64,000 nucleotides of DNA from Patescibacteria group bacterium UBA6489. GTDB taxonomy: Bacteria; Patescibacteriota; Gracilibacteria; BD1-5; UBA6164. The position numbers were made by a program, and so were the translations under genes. This document shows positions 52,607 to 62,662 of this stretch, in pieces. The DNA lies in the NCBI GenBank assembly GCA_002435385.1, contig DJMN01000019.1:19884-83883 (forward strand), read 5' to 3'. Under the pieces are notes generated by a model, which was given only the letters and a program-made list of their open reading frames with translations, was not told the DNA's origin and made no database searches. Each line of letters starts with the position of its first letter. The first letter of the stretch is position 1.

Positions 52607-53905
52607 TTATATATCAATATCATCAAGGTAAACAAATTGTCAGACTTTAGAATTATAAAATTCAATCAATTCCTTAACTTTATTTTTTCTATAGTTAAAT
52701 ATATTGTTAATTATCATCCGATTAAACATTTCATCCCTTCTTAAGTCATCCGTATTTAGAACATCTATTCTAAAATCAATATCATCAATTAAATATTTAA
52801 TTAAATCATTGTGTAATGTACTTAAAAATCAAAATGAGGCTCAGTAAGAGAACAACCGTCAATTATGCGATAATTCATCAAAAGTATTTCACTCATTTCT
52901 CTCCTTAAAACTAAGATTATCATATAAAAAATAATCTCTTACTATAGATTTAATTATAGATGTATCAAAAGAATAATCAATGTTGAATTTAGATAATATC
53001 TCTTTTTTCTTATCTGAGAAATTTTTCCGATTTTTAAGCTCTAGCAAAGTCCAATTGAATAACATAATTATGATACAATTTTTATACATAATAGGTCAAC
53101 ATTTAATGTTTCAGTCATGTTCTGTAAAAAATATGAATCAGTTATATCATTTCTTATCTAATTCCTTACTAATTATCATAGAAATTATTTTCTGATTATT
53201 ATAATCCACTTTTAATTCATTATCAGAAAATAGTGTATCAAAGGAAATTAATCTTGTTTTATAAAATTCTTCATTTATTAAATTATTTTCAAGTTTTTTA
53301 ATAAAATCAAATTCATATAAATCTAAAAAACTTAATTTTATAGTATTTTCATCTGTTCAATTATGTTTTAATTTTATAGGAAAGATATTTAATCACTTAA
53401 ATATAATTCAATTTACAACAGACTGCACTAATATATTACTCCATTCCTTTGCTATTATAATTAATCAAATATTATCATTTTCTAGTCATGGAAAATCTTG
53501 AGTTTGTAATCAATTAGAGTACTGAAGTAGTTCTGTAATAGTTTGTCTTTCAGGTTGTTTATCATTCTTAAGTTCAAAAATTAAAAACTTATTTATTGAA
53601 TATTTTTTATCATTATAATTAACTAAGAGGTCGATTCTTGACCTTGTTTTTGTATTTCATTCAGCTGTATTAAATTCTTTTGGAAATTTATAAACACAAT
53701 CATTATAGTTATCTTCCCATCTTTCAAATATCTTAAAAAAATATTTATAATTTTTATTTAAAATATATTTTAACGGAGATTTAAGAATATCATATTTATC
53801 TAATTTAAATTCTTTTTTTATATGATTTATATTAATTAGACTAGAAAACTCTTTTAGATTTTCATAAATATAATTTTGTATATCATTCTCTAATAATTTC
53901 TCCAT
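52607..53905 (-). CDS. PD-(D/E)XK nuclease-like protein
   Basis: A 432-residue protein. Residues about 88-115 hold RSRIDLLVNYND followed by FLIFELKNDKQPERQTI: an Asp and E-x-K spaced as in PD-(D/E)XK (DUF91/NucS-like) nucleases. The rest is helical and Lys-rich (ELKNRKNFSDKKKEILSKF) with Gly as TGA throughout. Placed between speE and speD genes but on a neutral strand; might be a restriction or repair endonuclease, possibly defensive. Confidence 0.65.
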
Positions 53906-53984
53906 GCTTTTTTATATCTTTTCTAGTAATATTTAACTTTTCCCATATAATACTCCCATAAAAATAATTGCAATAAAAAAGATA

Positions 53985-54341
53985 ATGATTTGATTACATA
54001 TAATTGCTGATTTAAAACAAGTAGACTTTTCTAAACTGGATTTAGATGAAAAAACTTTAAAAGATTTCATTTCAGAGCAAATAAAAAGTGTTTGATTAAC
54101 TGAACTTGGAAGTTTTTACTATACTTTTAATAAAAAAAATGAAATAACATGTGTTGTAGCTTTGGCAGAAAGTCATATAGCATTTCACTCTTGGCCAGAA
54201 AAATCATATATTTCTATGGATGCTTTTGTTTGTAATTTTTCAAGAGATAATTCTGAAAAATTAAAAAAAATCTACAGAAATTTTATAAATTTTTTTAAGC
54301 CTTGAGAGGTAGATGAAAGATTTATAGAAAGAAAGAGTTAG
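53985..54341 (+). CDS. speD: S-adenosylmethionine decarboxylase proenzyme
   Basis: A 118-residue SpeD (class 1B). LAESHIAFHSWPEKSYISMD holds the self-cleavage site (E-S, where Ser becomes the pyruvoyl cofactor), the active-site His and the acidic partner; FVCNFSRDNS follows. The first residues GLHIIADLKQ match the start. It supplies decarboxylated SAM to the spermidine synthase at 51-52.6 kb. Start at 53985 chosen because it precedes the conserved strand by two codons and has TGA-Gly. Confidence 0.92.
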
Positions 54342-54422
54342 ATTAATCAAATAATCTAATTCTTTCCCTTATTATAAAGTAAAAAGTAAAAATAATTTGG
54401 TGTCCTTAATTTATTATTTCGG

Positions 54423-54548
54423 TTAATATCTTTCCATACTAGGGTCTAAAAGTTTTTCAAAAGAGTCTGAGCAAAATAAACTAAATGGAGTTTTTCTTCA
54501 CTGACATTCTGAAATAAGTTTTCCATAAGCTTTTTTATATCCTTTGTT
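54423..54548 (-). pseudogene. Possible gene remnant
   Basis: An open stretch of 42 codons without a start codon, preceded by TAA, reading GYKKAYGKLISEC and TPFSLFCSDSFEKLLDP with Gly as TGA. The composition looks protein-like, so this may be the tail of a lost gene; no family recognised. Confidence 0.3.
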
Positions 54549-54572
54549 TTAAGACTCTAATTTTAATATAAT

Positions 54573-55415
54573 TTATTTTGCATAAGTTTTATTTTCTTTT
54601 TTATTTCTATTATCAACACTTTCAAAAATAGAAAAAAACAAATATTCTGATTTTCTCTTTTTGAATAGATTTTCTATCATATCTTTAAACTTTTTTGTAT
54701 ATAAGTCTTTGCCCATTTGATATAGAAATTCTTTATATCTCTCTTTATATGAATCAGAGTGCTCTAGATAAAATTCTGTTATTATTTTTATTATGTTTTC
54801 TTTATCCTTATGATTTGAAAAAGTATTCCATAATTCTAATTTACAAAAGTTATCCCATATTTTATCCTCCAAGAATAATTTTAAAGGAAAGTTCTTTCAC
54901 ATTAGTATTAAAGTATGATCACACGAATCTTTATCATTTTTATCTAGTGAAAAATAAATAATTTTTAATAAATCAAAATATTTACTATCTAAATCAGTAT
55001 CAACAAGTTTTACAAATATATTATTTATGTATTCATTGTCTATTTTTATTTTTTTAAACATATATTTTATTTCCTGTATAAGTTTTTTATCATTGTCTAT
55101 CTCTTTATCTTTTTCATCAAGTCTTTTTAATATCTTGTTTATATAAAGTAATACTCAAATTAAAGATATTGTAAAAACAAATGAAAGTATACAAAATAAA
55201 GCAAATCCTTTGTTATAGGTTGCACTCGATATTACATCTACATCTTTAGATAAAATGTCTATTTTATTTTCTACTAGATTGATTCTTTCAAAAACTTTAT
55301 TACCATTTTCTATTAAAAGCTTTCACGTTTCTACTGCTTCATCAGCATTAGCAGGTAAAATCGCCCCAAAAAATATAGAAATCATAGAAATAAATACAAC
55401 AATAAATTTTCTCAT
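54573..55415 (-). CDS. Hypothetical membrane-anchored protein
   Basis: A 280-residue protein. Signal peptide MRKFIVVFISMISIFFGAIL then ANADEAVE; a single membrane helix at about residues 70-90 (GFALFCILSFVFTISLIGV) followed by a coiled coil (DEKDKEIDNDKKLIQE) and a helical cytoplasmic domain with Trp/Cys-containing blocks (NFCKLELWNTFSNH). No family recognised. Divergent from speD with the possible remnant between. Confidence 0.6.
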
Positions 55416-55596
55416 AAAATAAAAGAGGATTAAAAAATATAATTACTCTCCGAAAAAAAATGATAAATGACAATTGATTATTATAGTACTATAAACTAAT
55501 TTTTATGCTTATTTTTTTTATATAAATATTTATATCTGAATACTATAAATATATTACTCTAACACATATAATATATACTTTTTTATAAATAATTGC

Positions 55597-55628
55597 AAAA
55601 AAAACCATTAAAATTAATGGATTTTTTT
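55597..55628 (-). terminator. Intrinsic terminator
   Basis: CCATTAA/TTAATGG hairpin with A and T runs; on the minus strand it ends the 161-residue gene. Confidence 0.75.
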
Positions 55629-55651
55629 ATAAATACTGGTATAATGGTAAT

Positions 55652-56137
55652 TTATGTTAATTGTGGATTTCATAGAAACCACCATGCATTTTGGGGCATA
55701 TGAGAGATTTCTCATCTTAAAAGCTTTTCAATAGCATCGGTCAATTCAGTTATTGTTTTTGTTGGAAATTTCTTATGATTTCTGAAATCTAGATTTACAT
55801 TATTTTCTTTATTTATTTTTTCTAATTCTTCACAATAAGTAGATTTTTTATTTTCTAATTCCTCACAATAGATAAATTCTTTGTTTTTTAGTTCTTCTAC
55901 AATCTGTTTAGTTATTTTTAAAAATAACTCTTTGTTTTCTTCTGAAATTACTGAATTTAAGTCTATTACATAATCAGAAAGTACAATTTTAATTAGGTCT
56001 TTAATCCAACTATTTTTTTCTTTAATTTTTAAAAATTTTTCGGCTTCTTTTATAAATAAGATTAAAAATATTTTTATAGAGATATCATAAGTACAAAAAA
56101 TATCGTTTTTATATTCTATGTAAACGGATTTTGACAT
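55652..56137 (-). CDS. Hypothetical coiled-coil protein
   Basis: A 161-residue protein (MSKSVYIEYKNDIFCTYDIS) with two near-identical helices in tandem (NKEFIYCEELE and NKKSTYCEELE). Reading TGA as Gly adds 20 residues beyond the stretch ending IEKLLR, finishing with PQNAWWFLGNPQLT. Soluble, no family recognised. Confidence 0.6.
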
Positions 56138-56292
56138 ATATTTATTTTTATAATTTAATTGTAAATTTTATAGTGGCGATATTATAACATATATTTTGTA
56201 AGAAAAGTGTAAGAAAATAACTTTTTTCAAGAAAAATAAAAAATATGCCTTTGTAGAGCATATTTTTTAGGGATATTTTTTTATAAATTTTA

Positions 56293-57333
56293 TTATAATT
56301 CACTTAATATTTCTGATTTTTTCTTATCATAATCTTCTTTTGAGATTAGTTCTTTTTCTAATAATCATTTTAGTTTCTCAAGTTTTTGTTCTACTGTTTG
56401 TTTTTCTGGAGGTGGGGTTTGTTCTGAGGTGTTTCCTTCTGACATTTGTTTTCCCATATTCATTCACATAGCCATTCAGATCCCTGCTCACATCATATCT
56501 CATGCTGCTCATCCTGATTCTGCAGCTTTTCATGCTATGTTTAATTTTTCTATTTGGCTATAGTTTTCCATAGCTTTTTGTGAGGCCCCTGCCGTTTTAT
56601 TAATAGCTTGTACATCTGCTGATTTTGATGTAATTTTTGCTATGAAATCTTCTGTCTTTTCTGTGAAGTTTATATCTTCTATTCTAAAATCTGTTAATTC
56701 CAATCATAATTTTCAAAATTCATCTTTTGTTGCTTCCATAAGCTCTTTTGAAATATCAAAAGTGTGTGCATCTATTTCATTGTAAGTTATTCTTTTTTTA
56801 CCAAAGATAGAAGCTATTTGTCACATAAGTCTGTCAACTATAATCATTCTAACTGAGTCTATTGATACTTCTTCTCTATTTGCTACATATCAAACCCAAA
56901 ATTTTTCTATATCTGAAACTTGAAAGGTAAAATTTCAAAATGCTCTAAGTTCAACTGGAAAGTCATAAACAGGGTCTATGTATGTTATAGGGTTTGGTGT
57001 TCCCCATTTATTGTTAGATACTTGGTTTGTTTTTATGAAAAATACTTGTGCTTTATCATGAGTTTCAAATCCACTCATAACATTTTTTAGACTTGAAAGA
57101 AAAGGTATATTATCTGTTTCTAAACTCCATTTTCAAGACTCTTGTTGAATTGCTTCGATTTTTCAGTTGTGTATAAATATCGATGCTAATCATGGATCAA
57201 CTATAAGGCTTGAGTTGTTTTCTATTTGGTCTAGGTTTTGAGGGAATTTCCAAACTAGAGTTTGGCTAGATGGATTTTCCCATCTGATTATATCTACTCA
57301 TTGAGCTTTAAATAGGTTTGAAAGTAGTCACAT
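56293..57333 (-). CDS. SPFH-domain protein of the YdjI type
   Basis: A 346-residue protein. The N-terminal SPFH domain is clear: GVDIIRWENPSSQTLVGKFP, LIVDPGLASIFIHNGKIEA, NNKWGTPNPITYIDPVYDFP and FTFQVSDIEKFW; then a helical stretch, a Gly/Met-rich linker (GMAMGMNMGKQMSEG) and a SHOCT-like bihelical C-terminus (KLEKLKGLLEKELISKEDYD). YdjI-like SPFH proteins form membrane-associated assemblies and are encoded with PspA, DUF350, DUF4178 and polyamine genes in envelope-stress clusters. Confidence 0.85.
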
Positions 57334-57416
57334 AGTTTATGTTGATTAATAAATAATTTTTTTTTAATAAGTTTAACTGTTTTATCTTACTTTTGGAATC
57401 AAAAGTAACAAAAATT

Positions 57417-57488
57417 TTAGGGGGAGAAAATTACAAACACCATATTTTGTGGCTTGCGAAATGTACTCATTAGAGTTTCTCCCCCTAA
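57417..57488. repeat. Inverted repeat with 13-bp perfect arms
   Basis: TTAGGGGGAGAAA (57417-57429) and TTTCTCCCCCTAA (57476-57488), 46-base loop. Downstream of the DUF350 gene on the minus strand; may act as a terminator and as a mobile palindrome. A short ACTTTTG/CAAAAGT hairpin precedes it. Confidence 0.65.
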
Positions 57489-57577
57489 GACCCCATATTT
57501 TAAAATATTTTGTTTTGTACTATTTTTAGTTTCTCTTCCCTTATTTTCAATAAGGGATTAAAAATATATTAGATTAT

Positions 57578-57796
57578 CTATCCATAAATAGCTGCTGCGA
57601 TTATTATTGCAACTGATACAAAGAATCCTGCAAACATTATTCATAGTGCAATGTTCTCGTCTTCTATAAGCTCTTTTTTTAGTGAGAAATTAGTCATTTT
57701 TCAAACTATAAAGAAACATGAGATCATAATAACTATTCACAAAACAGAATATACTATACTTTCTGTTACTCATCTAATCAGTTCTACTGAGTTCAT
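57578..57796 (-). CDS. DUF350 membrane protein
   Basis: A 72-residue protein with two membrane helices (SVLGIVIMISCFFIVGKM; ALGIMFAGFFVSVAIIIAAAI) and a short loop ELIEDENI, the DUF350 (YjfL) pattern, often duplicated in longer relatives. It sits between SPFH/YdjI and a small secreted gene on the same strand, as in known envelope-stress clusters. Confidence 0.8.
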
Positions 57797-57862
57797 ATTT
57801 TTAAAAAATTATTAAAATAAATTATAAATCTTGATGTTTTAACATATGCTCCTTTCTTTGTT

Positions 57863-57900
57863 CCCCATTCCTTAATAAGGAGGGGGTTAGGGGGGGGGTT
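57863..57900. repeat. Dispersed GC-rich palindromic repeat, family A
   Basis: CCCCATTCCTTAATAAGGAG then GGGGTTAGGGGGGGGGTT. Third copy of the family at 6043-6096 and 20195-20230. Confidence 0.7.
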
Positions 57901-57919
57901 AAAACATCTAATCTGTAAT

Positions 57920-58144
57920 TTATTTTCATCCTAGGCTTCATCCTCATCCGTAGCTAGAACTTGATGAGTAATTTTCACAGGTTCATACACATGTTGATGA
58001 TGTTTTTATTATATAGTCTGGCTTTTTTAGGCTCATTGTTTTTAAATCTATTTGTTTTGAAATCGGAGTGTATGAAGAGTTGTATGCAGAAACTATTCAT
58101 AATCATAGTCATAATATAGTGAATAGAAAAATCCATTTTATCAT
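57920..58144 (-). CDS. Small secreted Gly-rich protein
   Basis: A 74-residue protein with a signal peptide (MIKWIFLFTILGLGLGIVSA) and a short mature part (NSSYTPISKQIDLKTMSLKK) with two Cys (TCVGTC) and a Ser/Gly-rich end whose last glycines are TGA. It may carry a CC-x disulfide or be a lipoprotein-like peptide. Upstream neighbour of DUF350, likely same transcript. Confidence 0.6.
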
Positions 58145-58151
58145 AGTGTAT

Positions 58152-59570
58152 CTATTTTAATTTGTAAATTGGTTGTGTAAAGATTTTCTTTATACTGTCT
58201 GAATCAGAAGTGTTAGTTTTAATTATCTCATCTATTTTTTCTATAATTTTCATATCTTCATTAGATGCAATAGAAAACTTAAGTCATTCATTTTGAGAAT
58301 AATAAGTTCTTACTCCTCCGTAATCATAAGTTTTTGTGCTGGTTTGTATTTTTTGTGTTAAATCAGAACTAGCGAACTCTATTTTATATTTTTTTGAAAT
58401 ATCTATATTTTCTAAAGATATAGGTGTTTTAGTTTCAATTATAAGGTTTACTATTGGTTTTATTATTGCTAGTCATAATATTGGGATAAGTAGTACTCAG
58501 TATAGTGCTATTTTTGTTTCTTTTTTTAGTTTTTCTCTGTAACTGTATAAAACATAGATTAAAATAACTGCTGTAATTAGCAATAATACTGTTACGATAG
58601 AAACAAAGTTTGCGAGGAAGAATAAAATAAAAACTGTGATTGGGATAGCTTTAGTTGAGTCATTTGTAAAAGCATTTTTAGAGTTTCCTCAAAAATATGT
58701 TGGTTTGTAAGTCTTTCCAAATAACTTAGCTGCATCTGATTTGTATATTGTTTTTCCTTTGTATATTCATACTTCTGATTGTGTTCATGCTGATTCTTTT
58801 TCTATAACGATACTTCCAGTATCATATAGTTTTACGTCTTCTCATATAGTGTATGATTTGGAGTTTTCTCAGTAAACGGAACTGACTTTTATTTTATCTA
58901 CTTCCTCAAAATAACTTTTATTTCAATTTATAGAAACATATAGTTTATCATAGTTTGGTTCTATTTTTCAATCTGGTATGTGTTTCTCAGAAAGTTCAAA
59001 TTCTACTTCCCTGCTTCAGTGATAATAAGCTATACTTTCTGAAAAATATTTATAATTGTTATCTTCTCATAATAGCATCCATTCTAGGTATTCTAGTCTT
59101 CCTCAACTTTTTCTATTTCATGCGACATATGTTGTCCGTGTTCATACGTATTTTACGTATCATACTGCTCTGTATTTTTTGTTATCTATTGTGGCTGTAT
59201 CTCAGATTTTTATTCATAGAAGAGAGTGTTCTTTTTTCTTTTGTAGTATAAATTTGGTATTACAGTAGGGGCATTTTATTTCTAGGTTGTTGTATTCTCA
59301 TTTTTTGATTTTTTCTTGTTGTTGTTCTGTGAGTGATGAGTTTGGGATTCTTGAAACACAGTGAGGGCATTTTAGTTGTTTTCACATTACTTTGGGAATT
59401 TTGTTTCAGGTTTGTGTTCCTATTTTTGAGTTTATTAGGGTGTCATATTTTTTGGCATAGATATTGTTTGGATCTTGTTTTAGTATTTCGTCGTTTAGTT
59501 TTTTTGCTTGGTCGTAGTTTCAAGCTGAAAATAGTTTAGAAATTTCTTGTAATTTTTCTTTTATTTCCAA
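58152..59570 (-). CDS. Large DUF4178 protein with zinc ribbon and membrane helices
   Basis: A 472-residue protein starting at TTG (59568-59570), the only start in frame near the first conserved block. A TPR-like helix (YDQAKKLNDEILKQDPNNIY), two zinc knuckles (CPHCVSRIPN; CPYCNTKFILQ), then the DUF4178 beta domain (LGIKIGDTATIDNKKYRAVG; EYLEWMLLGEDNNYKYFSE; HGSREVEFELSEKHIP), and near the C-terminus two membrane helices (ITVFILFFLANFVSIVTVLL and ALYGVLLIPILGLAIIKPI) before a soluble end. Immediately upstream (7 bp) of the small secreted gene. Part of the putative SPFH/DUF350/polyamine set. Confidence 0.75.
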
Positions 59571-59658
59571 GGGATGGGTAGTTATTTTTATAATATGAAT
59601 TCATTATATTTATATTTTGAGATTTTTGAAATTATTTGAGAGTTTTTATGAGTAAAAT

Positions 59659-59692
59659 AAAAAAACACTTTGATTACAAAGTGTTTTTTTAG
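59659..59692. terminator. Bidirectional terminator
   Basis: AAAAACACTTTG and CAAAGTGTTTTT with an ATTA loop and A/T runs on both sides. Confidence 0.8.
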
Positions 59693-59704
59693 TAGGTCTT
59701 TTCT

Positions 59705-60112
59705 TTATTTTACTGAGTCTGATTTACAATATTTTTTACTTGCAGGAAATTGCCTACACATACCATCATAAGTTTCTTTTCTCTGTTTCTTTGATTCTTC
59801 TTCAGCTTTCTTATAGAATTCTTTAGCCTTAAAGTCATCTACCATATCATTAAAATTATCTTTTACTCATTGTACCACATATCCCATAGTTCCTGTTACT
59901 GCTTTGCCTAAGTCTGTTACAACATTTCCTGATACGGCTGTATCATTGTTGATTGATTCATTTGCATGAGCATAAGTCCCTCCTATTAATGGTAATGCTA
60001 CTAATCATAAAATCATAGTAGCCCTTCTAGTGATTTCTCATATAGTTAAAGATGTAGTATTACAAGTACCAGTATCACAAGTACTTCACCTTTTTGGTAA
60101 ATTTAAAGACAT
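59705..60112 (-). CDS. Hyp. secreted protein with twin-Cys N-terminus
   Basis: A 135-residue protein. Residues about 30-52 (RRATMILGLVALPLIGGTYAHA) form a signal-type helix preceded by an unusual Cys-containing N-terminus (GSTCDTGTCNTTS). The mature part is helical (DLGKAVTGTMGYVVQGVKD, EFYKKAEEESKKQRKETYDG) and ends with two Cys (MCRQFPASKKYC). Probably exported; no family recognised. Confidence 0.6.
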
Positions 60113-60369
60113 AAATTAAATATTAAATTATAAACTATCTATTAATACTTTACAAAGAGGATAATGTCAAAGAAATATCATCTTTTGATTGTTTCCATCC
60201 TTCAGCAAAGTATCTTATTTTTATTTTGGACATGCTAAAAGTGTATTTACCCTTTTGTTTTTGTTCTGCGTATTTTACTTATCTATTTCTTAAAGTCAAT
60301 CTTTTTGTTTGACTTTTAAGCATTTTCATATATTAATTATTAAATTATTTTCAATAACTATTTTAAATT
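60113..60369. other. Divergent intergenic region
   Basis: 257 bp without a gene; short palindromic AAAAGTCAA/TTGACTTTT near 60291-60319 and AT-rich runs. Promoters for both neighbours presumably lie here. Confidence 0.4.
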
Positions 60370-62582
60370 ATGTCACTTGAATATAAAGAAGGTCTCAAAA
60401 CAGATACAGAATCCCCTTCTATTAAAAATCCACAAGAAGTATTTATTTCAAAGATTAAGCAATTAGCCTCAGAAATAATACATATTTCAAAAGATTCTGT
60501 AGATATAGAAAAATGGTCTCATCTTTTAAATGTAATTTATTCTTTGAGTAATGACGTTACATATAAATCTTTAATAAGGTTTGATAAAGAAAAAGATAAC
60601 AGAAGGCTAAATATATTGGCAAAAGAATTCTTCAAGGCTATAAGAGATTTAGAAGAAAGAGGAATAGTGGATGATATAAAAAAATTTCCATATCCTGTAC
60701 GTAAGCTATTTGTAGAAACTCATATAGCATGTCATCGTATTCTTGATTGTGAGATGTCTGAGGAAACTTGAAAACAGTCTCTTTGAGGAAAAACTTTTAT
60801 TAGAAATGGTGTAATTAGCAATTTTTTCTATCCTTTTTTCAGAAAATTGGAAGAAAATCAGGAAACAGAAAAATGAGATTATTTTTTAATGACTAAGCCT
60901 AATAGTACTGAAATAATAAAAGTACTTATAGACGATATAAAAATAATAGACTGAAAATATGTAAAAATATCTGTTCGTGAGAAAGATAATGAAGGTAAGA
61001 GAATAAATCTTTTTTATAAGATGAAAAAGGTGTTTTAGAAAAATATCATTCAAGGTTCCCTGACATAAGAAAATTAAAAAGATCTATAATATTTTATAGA
61101 GAAGAAGTTATAAAATCTTTAGAGAGAAATTGTCCTGAAATTATAAGGGACTTTCCTAATATCGTAAAATGCAATGTTGAAGAATATGCTTTTAACTGTT
61201 TATTAATATGCTGAATGATGTGATGTGATAAAGAAATTTATGCTCAAATTTATAGTTTTCATCAACTAGAAACATTAAAGGTTTTATATAAATTGGATAG
61301 TCCAGAAGTTAAAGAGAAATATGATGATTCTAGGTTAATGAGAATAAAGAATTTAGCTAAAAGATGAATAATAAATATCAGAATGTATAGTAGAATAATA
61401 AAAATTCTTTCCAAATCAGAAAAAAAGATTAATTTAGGTAAGCTTGAACTATTTATAAGAGAATTAAAGACAGAAAATAATATAAAAAAAATAGCATCAA
61501 GAGATGAAAATAGTCAGAATTCAACAATAAAAGAAAGAGGAGAGATTGATGAACTAAAAAAACTTACATATTTATTTGATTATGCTCTTTTCCATGAAAA
61601 CAATATATCTTCTGGTAATTTCATAAGAATTTTTGAACTTTTAAGAATAAAATATAAAAATAATGATGATTTCTTTGATGATATTATAAATAGAGTTAGA
61701 ACTAATGAATTTTTATCTATAAGACAGATAAAAAAAGAAATAGAAGTATCAAAAGAAAATAATAGTAGTGATCTACCTCTAAGTGAGGTTATAACAGATA
61801 TAATGTTTTTTAAGAAAAAACTCTATGGGGATTATCTATCTATTGATAAAATCATAGATTTAATAAATGAAATAAGTAATTATAATCTTCTCATACAGAT
61901 AATAAGATCTTGTTCTGAAGAGTATATTATAGAAATATTTAAAAATCAAGATGACTTCTACCATTTTATAGATTATTGTAATAATCCAGAACTAGATGAT
62001 TCTATAGTAAGAGATTGTACAATTCTTTATAGAAGAGAAGAAGATGAATATTTCAGAAATAGAAGTTTCAATAAAGACTTTTGTATTTGATGAGACGTAG
62101 AAGATGATAAATTGGATACTTTTCTACACGAATTAACAGAAGAACAATATGATAATTCGACCATATGAAAACTTATGGAATTAGAACTTTTATTATTAGA
62201 AAAATATGTTAATTGATTATTAGATGAACAGTTTTTAGAAGAACTTAGTGTTTTAGAAATATTAACTAATCTAGAGAATAATCTAAACAAATCTGAAGAA
62301 GAAGAGGGGTGTAATATAATAAAACGTATCAGGTCTATTCTTGAAAGAGTTAATATTGATACAGAAGAAGATTTTTGGGAATTAGGAAAAAAATTAGAGG
62401 CAAGATTAAACGAAAAAAAGACTAGTGATTTTATAAAAATTACAGAAATATCTTGATCTCCTGATAGATTTTATTGAAGAAAAGATAATCCTTCAAGTGA
62501 GCCTTCATTTGAAGATTTAGAATTTGAAGAGTGTGAATGAGAGAATTCCCCTTATTGTATAGAAGAAGAAAAGACAATGTAA
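60370..62582 (+). CDS. Large hypothetical protein, interrupted by one frameshift
   Basis: Read as one gene about 737 residues long. The frame from 60370 stops at TAG 61036-61038 after NLFYKMKKVF; the next frame starts in the same run and continues from about 61020 as DEKGVLEKYHSRFPDIRKL to TAA 62580-62582. One extra A in TATAAG (61016-61020) would join them cleanly, so it is either a recent deletion or an assembly error in an A-run. Helical, Lys/Glu-rich, many TGA glycines, no membrane or signal segment, last 40 residues acidic (EPSFEDLEFEECEGE). No family recognised. Confidence 0.65.
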
Positions 62583-62662
62583 TATATAAACAAACTAATA
62601 AAAAAATAATATAAATTTATTAATAATAATTTCAATAAGTTTAATTTTTTATAAAAAATAAT

